Positions 1-13,500 of a stretch of DNA of 64,000 nt are shown here, in pieces. The stretch is from the NCBI GenBank assembly GCA_963576725.1, contig OY755241.1, positions 29,452,853 to 29,516,852 on the forward strand. Direction: 5' to 3'. Position 1 is the first letter of the stretch. Each line of letters starts with the position of its first letter. The notes under the pieces were generated by a model, which saw nothing but the letters and a program-made list of their open reading frames with translations, was not told the origin of the DNA and did no database searches. The position numbers were made by a program, and so were the translations under genes. This DNA is from Azorinus chamasolen (Eukaryota > Mollusca > Bivalvia > Cardiida > Solecurtidae).

Positions 1-537
1 ATATAAAGCTCTGAAATGCATAACTACAAGAGATAATTATTTTAATCATTATTATCAAACATAATCAAAAAAGTATGCTTTTGTTGAATGAATTCCTCAA
101 TATATACTGCAATAGATATACAGGTAAATATGACTTTGATATAAGTACCATTATTTCCTACATTGGTCTAAATATTTTTTATGAAAAACGACAAGAATTT
201 TTAATATTATTGTAATTAGATAACCCACAAGCACATTTTCTTTTATTGTTTTGTATTTTTGTCCATCTAAATACCCCTAAATATGTCTATTAATATATAA
301 TTTTACTAAAACAAACAGCAAATATATTTGATAAACATATATTTTTATCATCAAATCCTTCAAAACAATATTGAATAAATATAATTGTTAATACTGTTGT
401 CCTTGATTTGTTCTTCGTTTAAGTTTTATACTTCTCATAAACATGAAACAATATTCCTAACCGAAAACAGAACTCTCTGTTTTCCTGTAAGATCGTGTTA
501 TTTTAGTTTTTTAGCGACATGTATGATATGTATGGCC
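1..537. other. AT-rich stretch without recognised genes
   Basis: Very AT-rich DNA with frequent stops on both strands. I see no repeat family, exon or RNA gene. Confidence 0.5.
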
Positions 538-757
538 TTAACCCCCTTTCCTTCAAATAAGCGTTGTCTCACACCTTTGCCAACACAGTAGACCCTTACC
601 AGAACGTTTGTGTCTGATCAAGGTCTGCTCTTTTTGCTTATATCATGCTCTGATTCTACAATTTCGTCAAAGTAAGAAATTCCCTAGGACATGTTGCATG
701 TCCATGAATCCATTATATATCTTACAAAACAAAATTAATGAAATGGGGAAAGGGTTA
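538..757. mobile_element. MITE family D1, degenerate (TTAA-flanked)
   Basis: Starts TTAACCCCCTTTCC and ends GGGGAAAGGGTTAA. Inside are the family landmarks CAGTAGACCC, TCTGATCAAGGTCTGCTC and GATTCTACA. The central palindrome is eroded. Confidence 0.55.
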
Positions 758-1269
758 ATCAGAATAAACCTGTGAAACCATACCGAAGGGACGTAGTCAT
801 TCCGGATAGAAAGGATACCACAGAAGTAGTTATCTTCCTTTGCACAGTCTCGGGTGTCCATGAAATGATCCTTAGATTAACCCACATCAATTAGTTCTTT
901 ATGCATAATTATGCAAATCAGATCACGTTATAAGTAGTTGTGCTTACAATATTTAAAGAATCGAACTGCAGAAGAACATCATCAGGTCAGAAAATAGACA
1001 AACATTATTTCGTGGGTTTGGTTCATTCTTGTATGTTCATGTTGACACAATTTCGCAGGAATTCTGCTTAGATGGTCCGTATCAATGGTTTCGAATGGTT
1101 TTGTAAGTATGTAACATAAGCATACACGTTTTTTTAAATGTTTTCAATTGCTTCGACTACAGAACTTAATCAAACTTATTACTTTTCTACAGTTACTCTG
1201 TTTGCAGATCAATCATCGAGTAAACCAGCGATAGGTGAATACAGTTGTTTCAATTAAATATGTTTTCGT
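758..1269. other. Intergenic stretch with no recognised element
   Basis: AT-rich, no convincing ORF and no match by eye to the repeat families seen elsewhere in the window. Confidence 0.45.
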
Positions 1270-1640
1270 TTTACATGCACTTTATCAATGTATTTTCCAT
1301 CGCGGTTGTTTTAGATTAGTCGGAGAGGGGATACGTTTATTTACCCTGTTTGTCTTTTAGGTAGGGGTACAATAAGAGTGAGGTTGGGCGCCCCTAAACC
1401 GGTTACCCCCCCCCCCCCCCAGTGACATTTGTCACTGCCCGTTTCATGGCGCTACTTCCATCTTTCCCTATTGTTTTTTGTTATATATTTGTGCATCTCT
1501 CTGTGTCTTTTATATACATGTACATTTGCTGTTTGTCGTCGTGGGCGGTTGTTTGTTTTGTATCCGGTTGTTCCTGCATGACTCAAACATGTACCTTCAT
1601 AGAAATGATCATTACATTAGCTATCAAAGTGTAATACAAT
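1270..1640 (+). mobile_element. Penelope-like 3' tail fragment (type K)
   Basis: Shares with 23365-23580 the block GGAGAGGGGATACGTTTATT through GAGGTTGGGCGCCC, and with the Penelope-like copies the CCGGTT...CAGTGACATTTGTCACTG segment. A C14 run at 1408-1421 lies in the middle. It is a 3' untranslated tail with no reverse-transcriptase sequence. Confidence 0.5.
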
Positions 1641-2032
1641 TCTAGTACATGTGCATCACGGATTATTTGGCCTATTAACGAGATGAGCGACACTGGGCCA
1701 TTATTGTCCGCTTGTCGAATCTTCAGATCGAAATGTTAAGACTGTTGCTGTAATTGCAATATTTCGGTCTTAAATGTTACGAACAGTGGCATAAAAATGT
1801 AAACGGCTTCTGTTGATATAGGAGTGATGTTAGAATAGTATACGCGGTTACTCAACAGTATTCTACTAACAACCCTTTGGCAACAATAAGGACAGTATAG
1901 TAGTGTTTATTTATTTAATATACTGTGTTTGCTTGTTTTTAATCAATGGATACGATTTAATTATCTATAAAAGTAGCTAACCCTTTAATTGCTGATGATT
2001 ATCAGACAGCCTGCGCAACGTTTTAGGTCGCC

Positions 2033-2281
2033 ATAATCCTTCGCTTGCTATTCACGTCAATATACTTACCTGTAAATAGTGAAGACCCAGATGAGACATC
2101 TCCTGTAGGAGCTGTCTCATTAGGGTCTGCACTATTTACAAGTTGATTGTGCAACCAGTGCACTCCACAGCAGTGATTACACAGACATACTTGTACACAG
2201 TGAAGATATATGTAATAATACAACAGGGCATGGGTAAAGAAGGAGAAATGTATTTTAAAATTCAGCAAGAGAAAGGTTAAC
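2033..2281. mobile_element. MITE family F (TTAA type)
   Basis: Matches the three other F copies almost end to end: CCTTCGCTTGCTATTCACGTC, the hairpin AGACATCTCCTGTAGGAGCTGTCTCAT in pieces, then GGGCATGGGTAAAGAAGGAG and a GGTTAA end. The left TTAACC is degraded. Confidence 0.7.
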
Positions 2282-2460
2282 ATTTCCCTCTTATCCACAC
2301 CTATCCGTCTGATCAAGGACTGCCCTGTTTAAAATTATTACATATCCGACTTTACAGTTTCTACAAATATCAAAACATCCTGTGCACTTTTTAAAACATC
2401 CATGGTGTCAATACATTTCTGGCATTAGTATTCAAGAAAGTAATTTCCTTCAAATTAACG
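2277..2460. mobile_element. MITE family D fragment
   Basis: Begins at the TTAA ending the F copy and shows CATTTCCCTCTTAT, CCGTCTGATCAAGGACTG and TTTACAGTTTCTAC. The palindrome's left arm is missing. Confidence 0.4.
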
Positions 2461-2689
2461 TGTTTTCGCGCATTTGAAAACAGAGTAGCCCCAATTCAGA
2501 CGGCACCTTTTGTTTGTTTGCCACTTGGTAAATACTTGCTCAACATTTTAACAAACTGGGTAAAGGTAAGGTTTGTAGCTGTTCAGATTTTAAGCAGACA
2601 TATATTTTTCAGCAGGCAAAGAATTGATAATAAAAAACTCATTTAAATTATTCTCTTCATCGACTATTTTACCTTTTTCGTCTCATAAA

Positions 2690-2900
2690 CACTTTTTTAC
2701 GCATATGCAATCGGAGTAGATGCAGATATAGGAGCCGACTGGTCAGGGTCTGCTCTATTTGCTAATGCAATGTGATAGTTGTGTTTCTTTAGATTCTGAA
2801 ATGGCTACAATATTCCATCTTCCATATTTCATTGAAACAGATTGTTTTATGAATATTCAGGAGGTATTGAAATTTGGACTGATATGAAACAGTAAAATAT
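2690..2900. mobile_element. MITE family D2, degenerate
   Basis: Shows GGAGTAGATGCAGATATAGGAGCC, GGTCAGGGTCTGCTCTATTTG in pieces, then ATGGCTACAATATTCCATCTTCC and TGAATATTCAGGAGGTATTG, the D2 right arm. Confidence 0.45.
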
Positions 2901-3454
2901 TTAATAGATCTATTGTCAAAAATAGACTCAATTTGAACAGAATAAAACAAGTCCAGTAGACTAACAAGATGTCAAATGTATTAGCTTGAACATGGCGCGT
3001 TTGATTCAACATACTCACCACGTTGGTCACTCGGAAGATCTGTTAATACTGTAAATCCCATTACATGGATGTAAAGAATAGGAAAGTATCAGTTTCTCAA
3101 TAACCAATTCGATTATACTGACACCGTTTGACTAGTCTGTAAAACTGATATTTTTCAAACATAGTAAAAACTACATTTCCTCAACAGGTGCATGTTTTTC
3201 ATTTTCAGTACATTTAATAAAAGAGGTTAGGTCTAAAATAACATAAGTATATGGTAATAGGCTAATCGTTTTTCTTTGGTTGTTTATATTACGTGAGATG
3301 TCCAACAGTGACTGCATCCCTGCCTGTTTTCAGCTTGAAGAACAAATACTTGAACATGCTTCTGTTACGATAAATATTCAAACTTAAGTAGTAACAGCAA
3401 AGGGTTCATTTATTTCAAAATAACGTCTATCAGCAAAACGTTTTATTCTTTTAA

Positions 3455-3832
3455 CGCCTTATTACATATATACGCATTTTCACGTAGTTGAAAGAGATGA
3501 GACCTATATCAAACGGCTCCCGCAGGTACCGTCTGATCATGGTCAAGTCTATTTACATATATAACCATATAGATATGAACCTGTAGTTTTTGTCTATACG
3601 ATACGTTTTACATTTTGCATTACAAAACCTATTTGAACCATTTACTCCTTAGTACGCCTTTGAAAACAGAGTAGACCCGGATCCTCGTCTGATCAGGATC
3701 TACTGTTTACGTATGATACAATGTAGATAATCATTTTACACTGTTTACCATGGCCAAAAAGTTATTGTTTCTATGTACTATAATAATAATTAATCTAATT
3801 AATATTCCCGGTGAATATTCATGGAGTAAAAC
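3455..3832. mobile_element. Two adjacent MITE family D1 copies, degenerate
   Basis: The first (about 3455-3620) has CGGCTCCCGCAGGTACCGTC at its centre. The second (about 3637-3832) has ACAGAGTAGACCCGGATC and ends AATATTCATGGAGTAAAAC. The small ORF at 3750-3944 lies in the second copy's right arm and is not a gene. Confidence 0.5.
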
Positions 3833-4074
3833 TGAATCTCATGAATATATTAAGTTCGGTATTAAAGAAATAAAGGACACAAACGTTGATATTCAAGTTT
3901 TAATCAAAAGTAGACTGCAACTATTTCTACATATATTTGTATAATTAGGAATATAATGCTTACAAATGCCAAGGAAGAATTTGTCTTTGAAACAAACATG
4001 TTATACGTATGAATGTGTGTTTCTGATATGCAGGGCACAATCTTAGAGGCAAATTGCATTTGCCCAACACCCAT

Positions 4075-4310
4075 TTGAACCTTTTCTTCATATAAATACA
4101 TTTTCCTGTGTTTGCAGACAGAGTAGACCCAGATAAGACGGTTACTGTAGGGGCAGTCTCATCAGGGTCTGCTCGGTTTGCTAACAGATTTGTGCTTTTT
4201 CGTTTCTAAAATGGCTACATTATTCCAAATGTTATCTTAACCATTTTGTCCATGAATATTCAGTATAAGAAGGTATATGAATTCGGAATAAATATAGAAC
4301 ATGTAAAATA
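4075..4310. mobile_element. MITE family D2 next to the IFI27-like stop codon
   Basis: Contains ACAGAGTAGACCCAGATAAG, an imperfect centre, then AAATGGCTACATTATTCC and CCATGAATATTCAGTATAAG. It lies within 45 bases of the gene's stop and may supply part of its 3' UTR. Confidence 0.5.
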
Positions 4311-4352
4311 TAAATTACATGAATAAGAAAACCGCTTAAATTCCTGGTAGGT

Positions 4353-4505
4353 TTACTCTTCTTCACAACCAGAAACATATGAACTGGCGGCATATGTAGC
4401 TCCACCAACAGCTGATGCAATTCCAGCCTGAGTTAAAGCTGCTAGGCCAGCTGCCCCTGCACTCTGAGACACAGCAAACCAGCTTCCAGCAGCTGTAAAT
4501 GGTGT
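4353..4505 (-). CDS. Exon 4 (end of the IFI6/27 domain and stop)
   Basis: The acceptor TACCATTTCAG ends at 4506. Fifty codons run from TPFTAAGSWF to the acidic C-terminus SGCEEE, with TAA at 4355-4353. It contains SQSAGAAGLAALTQAG, matching the conserved LQSAGAAGLA segment of IFI27-like proteins. The downstream flank is occupied by a D2-type MITE, so the 3' UTR and polyadenylation site are unclear. Confidence 0.85.
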   Translation of the reverse strand, partial: TPFTAAGSWFAVSQSAGAAGLAALTQAGIASAVGGATYAASSYVSGCEEE

Positions 4506-7500
4506 CTGAAATGGTAAACAAAAAGTGTCGGAAATAACAAACATTACAAAATTCGATTTATATATATGTACATATACATGAATGAAGACATTTCTCCATA
4601 AACGCCTATACCAGTACAATCTATACCACGTACGAGTGTGTCAGCACATGACCAGTACACTGTAAGTGAGCCTTATCGAACAAGCTGCAAATATGACAAA
4701 TTGATCATACAGACAGCATGTGTTACTTATCGACAAGCTACCCCTGTATAATGTTTCGAAACACATGTAACATCACTTTTTTAACATTTGAAATGACAAA
4801 AGCGTTTACATTTGTGTAATGAGTAGAATACCGGCGTTCACTGGTATATGTAAAGTTTGATATAAAGAGCTAACCACAAAATAGTTTACAAGAAATATGG
4901 TTTAACAACCACTTTATAAAGTACATGGTTGAGTCATGCAGGAAACACAACATACAAAACACACAACCACCCAAACAGCACCACAACAAAACATAGTGAA
5001 TGTACACGCATATCAAAAGACACGAAGAAACGCACAAAGACATAACAAACAAACAATGAGGGGATGGTGGAAGTACCGCCTTGGAACGGTCAGTGACAAA
5101 AGTCATAAGGTTTAACCGGTTTAGGGTTGCCCAACACTTTTAAAAACCTGTCTAAAGCGGCCATTAAATGATGTCTAATTACGGGTCTGTATGACATGTA
5201 GCTTAATGCAGGTCAAACATAATACTGATAGTTTCTATAGAAGCTTTTTGTATTACGTTTGTCCTGTATTATGCAACCACCTGCTTTTTAATATTCTTGT
5301 ATCCTATCAATATAAGGTCGCTTACTGACAAGTAAGAGGCAAAGAGCAAACATTCTGAAAGTAGGAGATCATTCGAAAGCAAAAGCTGCAAGTGCAAAAA
5401 GAGAACATTGCAGACTCGGTTTTATTGAGTCTGTTCATGAGCAGTACTTAAAAGTGCAACATTACTAGCGCCCCCTAGCTCCGGCTTAAGCGGTATTCAA
5501 TAAATTTCAAAACAAATTACTTCGAAACTAATGATCCAGAAGGACCAGAATGACTACCAACACTGATCATGAATTACGGGGCGACTTTTTACGGCAGCCA
5601 CAAAAAAGAGTCCTATCTTTGCATTCTAAATTAGCTCTATATTTAAACAATGATAGACCATTCCATTTTGAATATTAAGCATTCAAAGTGTGATCCGTCA
5701 GCTCTTTAGGGTAGCCAGTCATATTCGTCAACTCTGTAGGGTAGTCATTAAAGCTACACATCTACAATGACGTGTGACAAAATTGAAATGCAGACAATTA
5801 CCATAATTACAATGAACTATATTAACATACTTAAACATTGCAAAGGCGTAGAAATGAAAACGTAGTACCGACTGTAAATGGGTCAATGACCACACATGTG
5901 GTGTAATACAATATAATTGGACGTATTTATAGACTAAATGGTGAAATAGCATGGGTATTTAAAACTGATTATTACTAATGCATTACATATTAGTGTTCAC
6001 TAGATTTTTACCAGATATATTTCCCGTGACCTTTTCGCATTACATACATTGTATGACAATGAAATCAGTAAAAAAGCAATGTGCTGTCATAAAGAACAAG
6101 CATGCACGATGTCATTACTGTTTTGCACGGGTAAGTCTGTATTGTATTCAGAATGTTTTATTCAATGTCTTTCTCCTGTGATGTTGATCAGGAATAGTTT
6201 GATCATTATACATCGCAGTGCAATAAAATATTACGGAGTTGAAATATAGGAAGCCAAAACGCAAAACACAGACAATTTGTGAACCAAGGGACAGCAATGC
6301 TACAGTAAAACCTCTCTATAACAGCCACTAAATTACACCAAATAGTTTGTATTAAGGGCAAGTGTTTGCTTAAAGCAAGGTGAAACTAAAACAGAACGCT
6401 CCTATAGGAGCGTACTGTTTTACTTTCACCTTGCATTAAGCAGCCACCTGTTGTTAATACCAACTAATTAACACAATTTAGTGGCCGTTATAGAGATGTA
6501 TTACTGTATATTTAAGCATTTGAACGCGGGGCGTGTATGCACTGTCATCTGCAAACAGGGTAGACCCTGAACAGAGAGTTCCTAGTTTAACCTTTCCATG
6601 TTCTACATTTACTCCAAATTTCAATACCTATATCCCTGGACAAAATATGGAAGGTAGAACAGTGTACTCATTTTAAAAAGTAAAAAACCCAGATCTATCA
6701 AGTTTCAATATCGAACAGAAAAGATGCTGATCATGCGGCTCCTTTTAAGAGTGGTCTGATCTGGGCCTACTCTATTTGCAAATGCGTGAATAGGGTTAAA
6801 CATGTCATAGTGAGTGGAGTGATTGGCTGTTCCACTCTTAAAATCCAAATGTTTAAGCACTTACCTGAAGGAAAGCTGCGAGAGAACCGGCAGCAACGCC
6901 AGCGGCCGTAAATCCAGCGGCGGCAAGGACTGCTGGAGCAGCAGCTGCGGCAGCAACGCCTGTACCGACAGCCATTAAGACTTTACCCGAAACTGGCCAT
7001 TCTGAAAAAGTGAATATTTTCATGTTAATTGAGTATTTTAGTTTTCGAGTTTATCGTGAGCATAATCTGATTATAAAGTACGGATCACACACGACTATGA
7101 GATGCTTATTTTACTGCAGAATATTACGGTAACTTTACAGATATTTGCAAACAGTTTAAAACAGGTACGCCGGATACGTCGGCGCCTCATCATGATTCAG
7201 GTTGTTTGACACTCGGTCAATAGTTTCTGTAAACTTGTGCAAATCTGAAGTTGTTATATTTGTACCAGACCAAATTCTCAGCAGATATTTTGACAGCGGT
7301 GAAAGGGTACGAGAGAAAACACAAGAGAATCCAAAGCAATATATTTTAGTTTAATTTACGACAAAGTAGGACAAAACAAAACTAAGTCATATAGCGCCAG
7401 TGATGTATAAAAATATAAAGCCACCCCCTCCAATCCGGACGTTGAATTTAGTATAAATATCTGTCTTGGAAACAGGTGGCAGGTTAATGCAGTGTTGAGC

Positions 7501-10500
7501 TTTCTGCATGCATTTTACCCTGAATTAAGTATCTATGGTGTGGGGGAAGTGGGAAGAATACCTTTATTTACAATGTTTGTTTAGCTATGGTGACTTTAAG
7601 ATAAGTGTGACGTTAGGACGTCCGTAAACCCAGTGGTGGTTTTGTCACCTGATATCGTTCACCAGACAATCAGAGAAGACGATTTTCAAAGTTTTCACTA
7701 TATGCTTCTATAGAAAACTAGCCGGCCCTGGGGCAGGGTCAATTTTGTTCAGAAGGGCATGATTTATATAACTTTTGTAGAGGACCTAAAAATGATGTTG
7801 TGTGCCACGTATGAAAGCTGAGAACCTTCCAGTTTCAGAGAAGACGTCTTTCAAAGTTTTCACTATACGTTTCTATAGAAACTGGCTTCTCCTGGGGCGG
7901 GCTAATTTCGACCCCAGTGGCATAATTTATATCACTTTTGTAGAGGACCTGAACATGATGCTATGTGTCAAATATGAAAACTGAGAACCTTCCAGTTTCA
8001 CAGGAGAAGATTTTCAAAGTTTCACTAAATGTTTCTTTTGAAAACTGACCACCCCTGGGGCGGGCACAATTTTGACCCCATGGGGCAATTTAAAAATAGC
8101 TTTTGATATGTGCCAAATGTGAAAGCTGACAACCCTGTAGATTCAGTCGGGAATAATTTCAAAGGTTTCACTATATGTTTCTATTGACAAATTGCTACCC
8201 GTGAGACGGGGCCAATGTTGATCCAAGTGGCATAATTTATATAACTTGTATCGAGGACTTGAGCATGATGCTATGTGCCAAATGTGAATGCTGAGAACCT
8301 TCCAGTTTCAGAGAAGATGATTGTCAAAGCTTTATTATATGGTTCTATAGAAAACAAGGCAACCCTGGGGTGGGGCAAATCTTAATCCCAGAGCCATAAT
8401 TTATATACCTTTTGTAGAGGACATGAACATGATACTATGTGCCAAATATGAAAGCTGAGAATCTTCCAGTTTCAAAGGAGAACATTTTCATAGTTTTCAC
8501 TATATGTTTCTATTGAAAACCGGCCACGCCTGGGACGAGGCCAATTTTGACACCAGGGCCATAATTTATATAACTTTTGTAGAGGACCTGAACACGATGC
8601 AATGTTCCAAATATATAAGCTGCGAACCTTCCAATTTCAGAGGAGACGATTTTCAAAGTTTTACTAGGCACCCCTGGGGCGGGGCAAATTTTGACCCCAG
8701 GGGCATAATTTGTATAACGTTTGTAGAGGACCGAAAATGATACTATGTATCAAAGATGAAAGCTGAGAACCCTGTAGATTCAGATGAGAACATTTTCAAA
8801 GATTCAAATTGTTGACGACTGTCGACGCACGCCGACGGACGACGGACATCATGTGATCACAAATGCTAACCCTGAGCACAAAGGTGCTCTGGTGAGCTAA
8901 AACGTGGGTATTCAAATACTAAATTCGTTATTTCTACACCAACCCCATGCTGTGGTCCATCTTTTAGAATCGGCTCGCAGAGACGATTTAATGAGTGATC
9001 ACAGCAGCGGGTTTCGTGGAGAAATAAAATAGCATTTGAAAAATTATTCTAGACAGGAGCACATTTTACTGAATGTCTTAGATGTTTTACTGGCACAAGA
9101 AAAGGAATTCAGACTTTCTTGAAGCAGTTGCCTTACATACTTTTATCACAAACAGGTATGTTATGATTCCAGCCATTAGACTTTGGACGAAGAACGGGAC
9201 AGCCGGAAGCTTGGTAATCATCATTACACTTCAGGATACATCGTGGTCCGTCCTTCTCGTCAATATACCAGTGTCCATTGCTATCATAGCCATGTCCTTA
9301 AATAGAAATAATCATCTTCGATTATACATGCAATATGCATGGTAAATCATAAGAATTAAATAAATTCAATCCTGATTAATATCTTCTCTCGATGTATCTA
9401 TATACTGAACCTGTCGAAGTCAACCTGCTGTAAGTCCCTGAAAATATAACGAAAATAAATATAAATAAATATATAAATTGCAAACGTGGTCTGTAACTCG
9501 TTATAATAAAGATACGTACCAAATACCATTTCAATATATGCTAGGGTTTAGAAACTAGGTAAAAATAAAAATATAAACTTTCATTACAATTTGTAAGTCC
9601 AACCCCTCTAATTCCGTGACAAATCAAGGAAGCATAGCAAAATCGTGATTTGTAAACCATTATAATACATCTACGAACCCAATACCAATTCAATAATGCC
9701 AGGGTTTAGAAAAAGGTCCGGAAAACCTTAACTTTTCTGAAATGTTCTACGTGCCACTGATCCAATTCCATGAAAAATCAACGTAGGATACGAAAACTTA
9801 ACCTGTAACTCATTACAATAAAGCTATGTACCAAATACTATTTCAAGATCTGCTAGGCGTTAGGAAAAGGGTTCGGAAAACCTACACTTTCCTGAAATTT
9901 TCTATGTCCAACTGCTGCAATTCCCTGAAAAGTACTGACGGACGGAGGGATGGACAGACGGACAGGGTGCGAGCCGAACCTAAACTTCCCTTCGGCGTTG
10001 TCGGTAAATGGTTAACAGGCAGACTTCATTTAAGAGCAGAAACAAGACTTTGATACAATTAACATGTCCCCGCTTCCTGGATCTAAATATAGGTAAAACA
10101 TACTAGATGCTCCCAGAAGTATTCCAGTAAATAACATGAAACAACAAGAAGGTTACGAAATACATACTATATATACATAGAAATGCATCAAATGGTTTTA
10201 AAATTTTCCCCAATATAAACAGCGTTTCATTCCCTTTGCAAAGTAGGCCCAGTTTAAACTGCCCATGTAAGAGCTGTTTGATCAATGTTTAATCTGCTAG
10301 CTTATGGAGAAAAACAAATCTGGTTCTATAGATTTTACCACTGACCAACTGTTTTCTTGTTCACATACCAACTTAAATAATCTAATATTTATTGATATTG
10401 ATATTCATATATACATTATTTTCTTACATGAATGTTCATGTCTTAAAGTGTGTTTTAACTGCATTCTGGGGCTTAACACTTTTACCTCGGCATTGGGAAT

Positions 10501-13500
10501 TTTCATTCCAAATTAGGAAAATTACGAGCCGCGAAGCATCAGTCTGAAAGGTGAAAACGTTATTAAAACTCGAAGGCTACCTTTCGAAACCATTGTGATA
10601 AATAGGGTTTTTGCACAAAAGAGCAAAATTATTTCAAAACTACACAATTTCAAAAATCTAGTAAATGTTCCATTTTGGAAGATTTATTCAAATAGGTTGG
10701 GTCTAAAATAGCCTATGAGGAAATGGGTTAAATGTCTTGTTTATTCATGCATTTGTTGGCTATATGCGCTGTTAAATAATGCTGAAATTACTCCCTATCC
10801 ACCAATAGTTATCTAGCATAACAGATTTTCCGGGGGATCATCCCCCGGACCCCACTAACTACGGTGCGTTCTTTACATTTGGATCCAGATCGCTCCTGGG
10901 TCACTAACTAGTGTACCCGTTGCTTCATTGATCTATGTAGCAGACCAGAACGATTTATACAATTTTATGAGGAAATCACCTGAAGATAAAGTCTAATGAA
11001 CAGTGAGTGTACTTATGTTGTTATCTAACTGCATACAATATGCATGTTTTGGTATGAGCTATGGCCATAATGTTGCATACTTATTGTCACAAAAATCAGT
11101 TTTTATAGATACTTCAGTCCCTTGTGGTCTAGTAGTGTACAGGTGTAGTTTTGTAAAACACCACATGCCCTTGTGGGTTTAGCTATTTTATAGTGTCTAT
11201 TGTACATGCAATTTTGTGTATTTAGCTCTGTGTGAGAGTGGACAGTGGTCAGTTTGGTTAGAGCGGTCACACGTGAAGCACCTGTAGAGATTTGGGCGTG
11301 TGCGAAAGCCTGGAATTTATTCCAGGTTGTCAGGACTGGCTTGGTAATAGCGTCCTAAATGGAGCCATGACTGTTTGGCCTTAGCATATCCTTTGTGGAA
11401 CCATGGGCATATATACTTGGTGGAGCCCGTAACATTGCATTTCCTTGGTGGAAGCCATATATTATCCTTGGTGGAAAGACATTGGCGTTGTCCTTAGTGG
11501 AGCCCATATGCGTTATCCTTGGTGGAGCCCTTAAGCATATATCCTTTTATACATATACATATCGTGTACACCGTGTAAAGCACGACTAGAGAATGTGTTA
11601 TGTACACCTAGAGAAGTTATATTAAAGGTACTTCTCAGTGATATATATATATTGACTTTGTGGACACGTGTAGTGTAAGTTTTGCCACGTGTCGTGTTAA
11701 AAAGTTAAGAACAGAACTTTCCTAAGTGGAACTGTGTTGCAGATGAACTGTAGACAATAGCTGAGTGACGAACACTATACTAGAGAGTTTGAGAGTTATA
11801 AACTGTATTTCTTATTTCTTGTGTATGAATAAATGTATGACCGTATACCTGTTGTAAGTATGATGTGAAATCCTTTAAATATACAAAGAATTCTGTACCA
11901 CAAACTTCGTTTGTGACATTTGGCGATCTCTGCAGGATTTCACAGATACTTTCAACATGTTCTTTTACCAATGCATTTTGTTTTACTGTTTTTAAACTCT
12001 GTATATAGTTTCTTGTTGATAGTATTCGTATTGACATTTGTGGGTACAAATAAGGTATTTTTTTCAACCTCACATTTTCTAAATATGGAGAGGGTTGAAG
12101 CACTTTTAGAAATAGGAAAAAAGCTTGGACTTGAAGGAAATGACCTTATACGTTATGTCAGTGAGCAGAAAGAGAAAAAGAGAAAGAGAATCAAGCGAGA
12201 GAAGACAGATTATTAGAGAGAGAGTTAAAAAGATTAGATATAGAGAAAATGGAGAAAGGTAAATCATTACAGTTAGCATTATGTGATAAGGAAATTGAGT
12301 TAGAGAAGGCTAAGAAATTTGATCCAACCGGTGCAGCAGCCAAGGTATCTGCTGACGTCAGGGCAAAATTACCCAAACTGCCTCATTTTAACGACAAACA
12401 TGACAGTATGGATGCCTATCTCAAGAGATTTGAGAGATTTGCAGAGAGTGCAGGTTGGGAAAAAGATCAGTGGGCTACCCATTTAAGTGCACTTTTACAA
12501 GGCAAAGCCTTGGACGTGTACTCCAGAATGTCTCTTGCAGAATCATTTAAGTATGACTCTCTCAAGGAAGCACTTTTACAAAGATTTCAGTTAACCGAGG
12601 AGTGGTTTAGATCCAAATTTAGGACTAGTAAGCCAGATGTTGGTGAAACACCACAGCAGTTTGTAGTGAGACTTGAGGATTATTTGCTTAGGTGGATGGG
12701 TTTGGCAAAGGTGCCTGAAACATTTGATGGTTTAAAGGATCTTTTCTTAAGAGAACAATTTATGCAGGTCTCTAATAAGAGTTTGCAAGTGTTCCTGAAA
12801 GAGCATAAGGTTAGATCTGTACATGAAATGACCGTCTTAGCACAACAGTATCAAGAGGCACACGAATTTAATCCTAGTCAGTCTTTTCGAGGACGTGCAA
12901 ATACCCCACAATATGTTGACAGTGGATCGCCCCAGACGAAGCCCCATCCATCTCAGTCTAATGAGAAGGACCGTGTTTGTTATAACTGTAGGTCTTCGTC
13001 ACATTTTATCAAAGATTGTCCTCAGTTGAAAGAAAAGTCTCCTAAGTTCAAAGCTGGAGCTCTTAGGTAGAAACGTTTAGAGGTAGAGGTAGATTCAGTA
13101 GTAGAGGTAGATATGTTGGTAGAGGAGGTTATCGGGGTGCTAACAATAGAAGTGTCCAGTCTGAAACAAATTATATTACAGACAATGGTAAAAGAGATGT
13201 CGCAAACTTGGTAGTAGAAAATAGCTTAGATAGAGGGTTACAGAATGAGTCAGTAACTTTGGTATGTGGCCAGAAGTTGCCATTTATGACAGCAGCATGC
13301 CGAGATGATGACGAATTTGTTTGGTAAGGAAAATGCCCGTTGTAGATGGTTTTATCAATGACCAACATGTTCAGGTGTTAAGGGACAGTGGTTGTTCTGG
13401 TGTTGTAGTTCGTGGAAGTTTAGTCGAAGCAGACTGTTTAACAGGAAGAAGTCAGATGTGTGTTTTAGTTGATGGAACGGTTAGAAAATTTCCTGTTGCA

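Noticed and set aside
9082..9345. An 87-codon plus-strand frame
   Set aside because: It is the antisense shadow of exon 2 of the IFI27-like gene.
11240..11285. tRNA-like box A (TGGTTAGAGCGG) in the LTR
   Set aside because: No box B at a proper distance and no cloverleaf; also present identically in the 3' LTR as ordinary LTR sequence.
12191..12376. Minus-strand frames over gag and pol
   Set aside because: Shadows of the retrotransposon coding strand.
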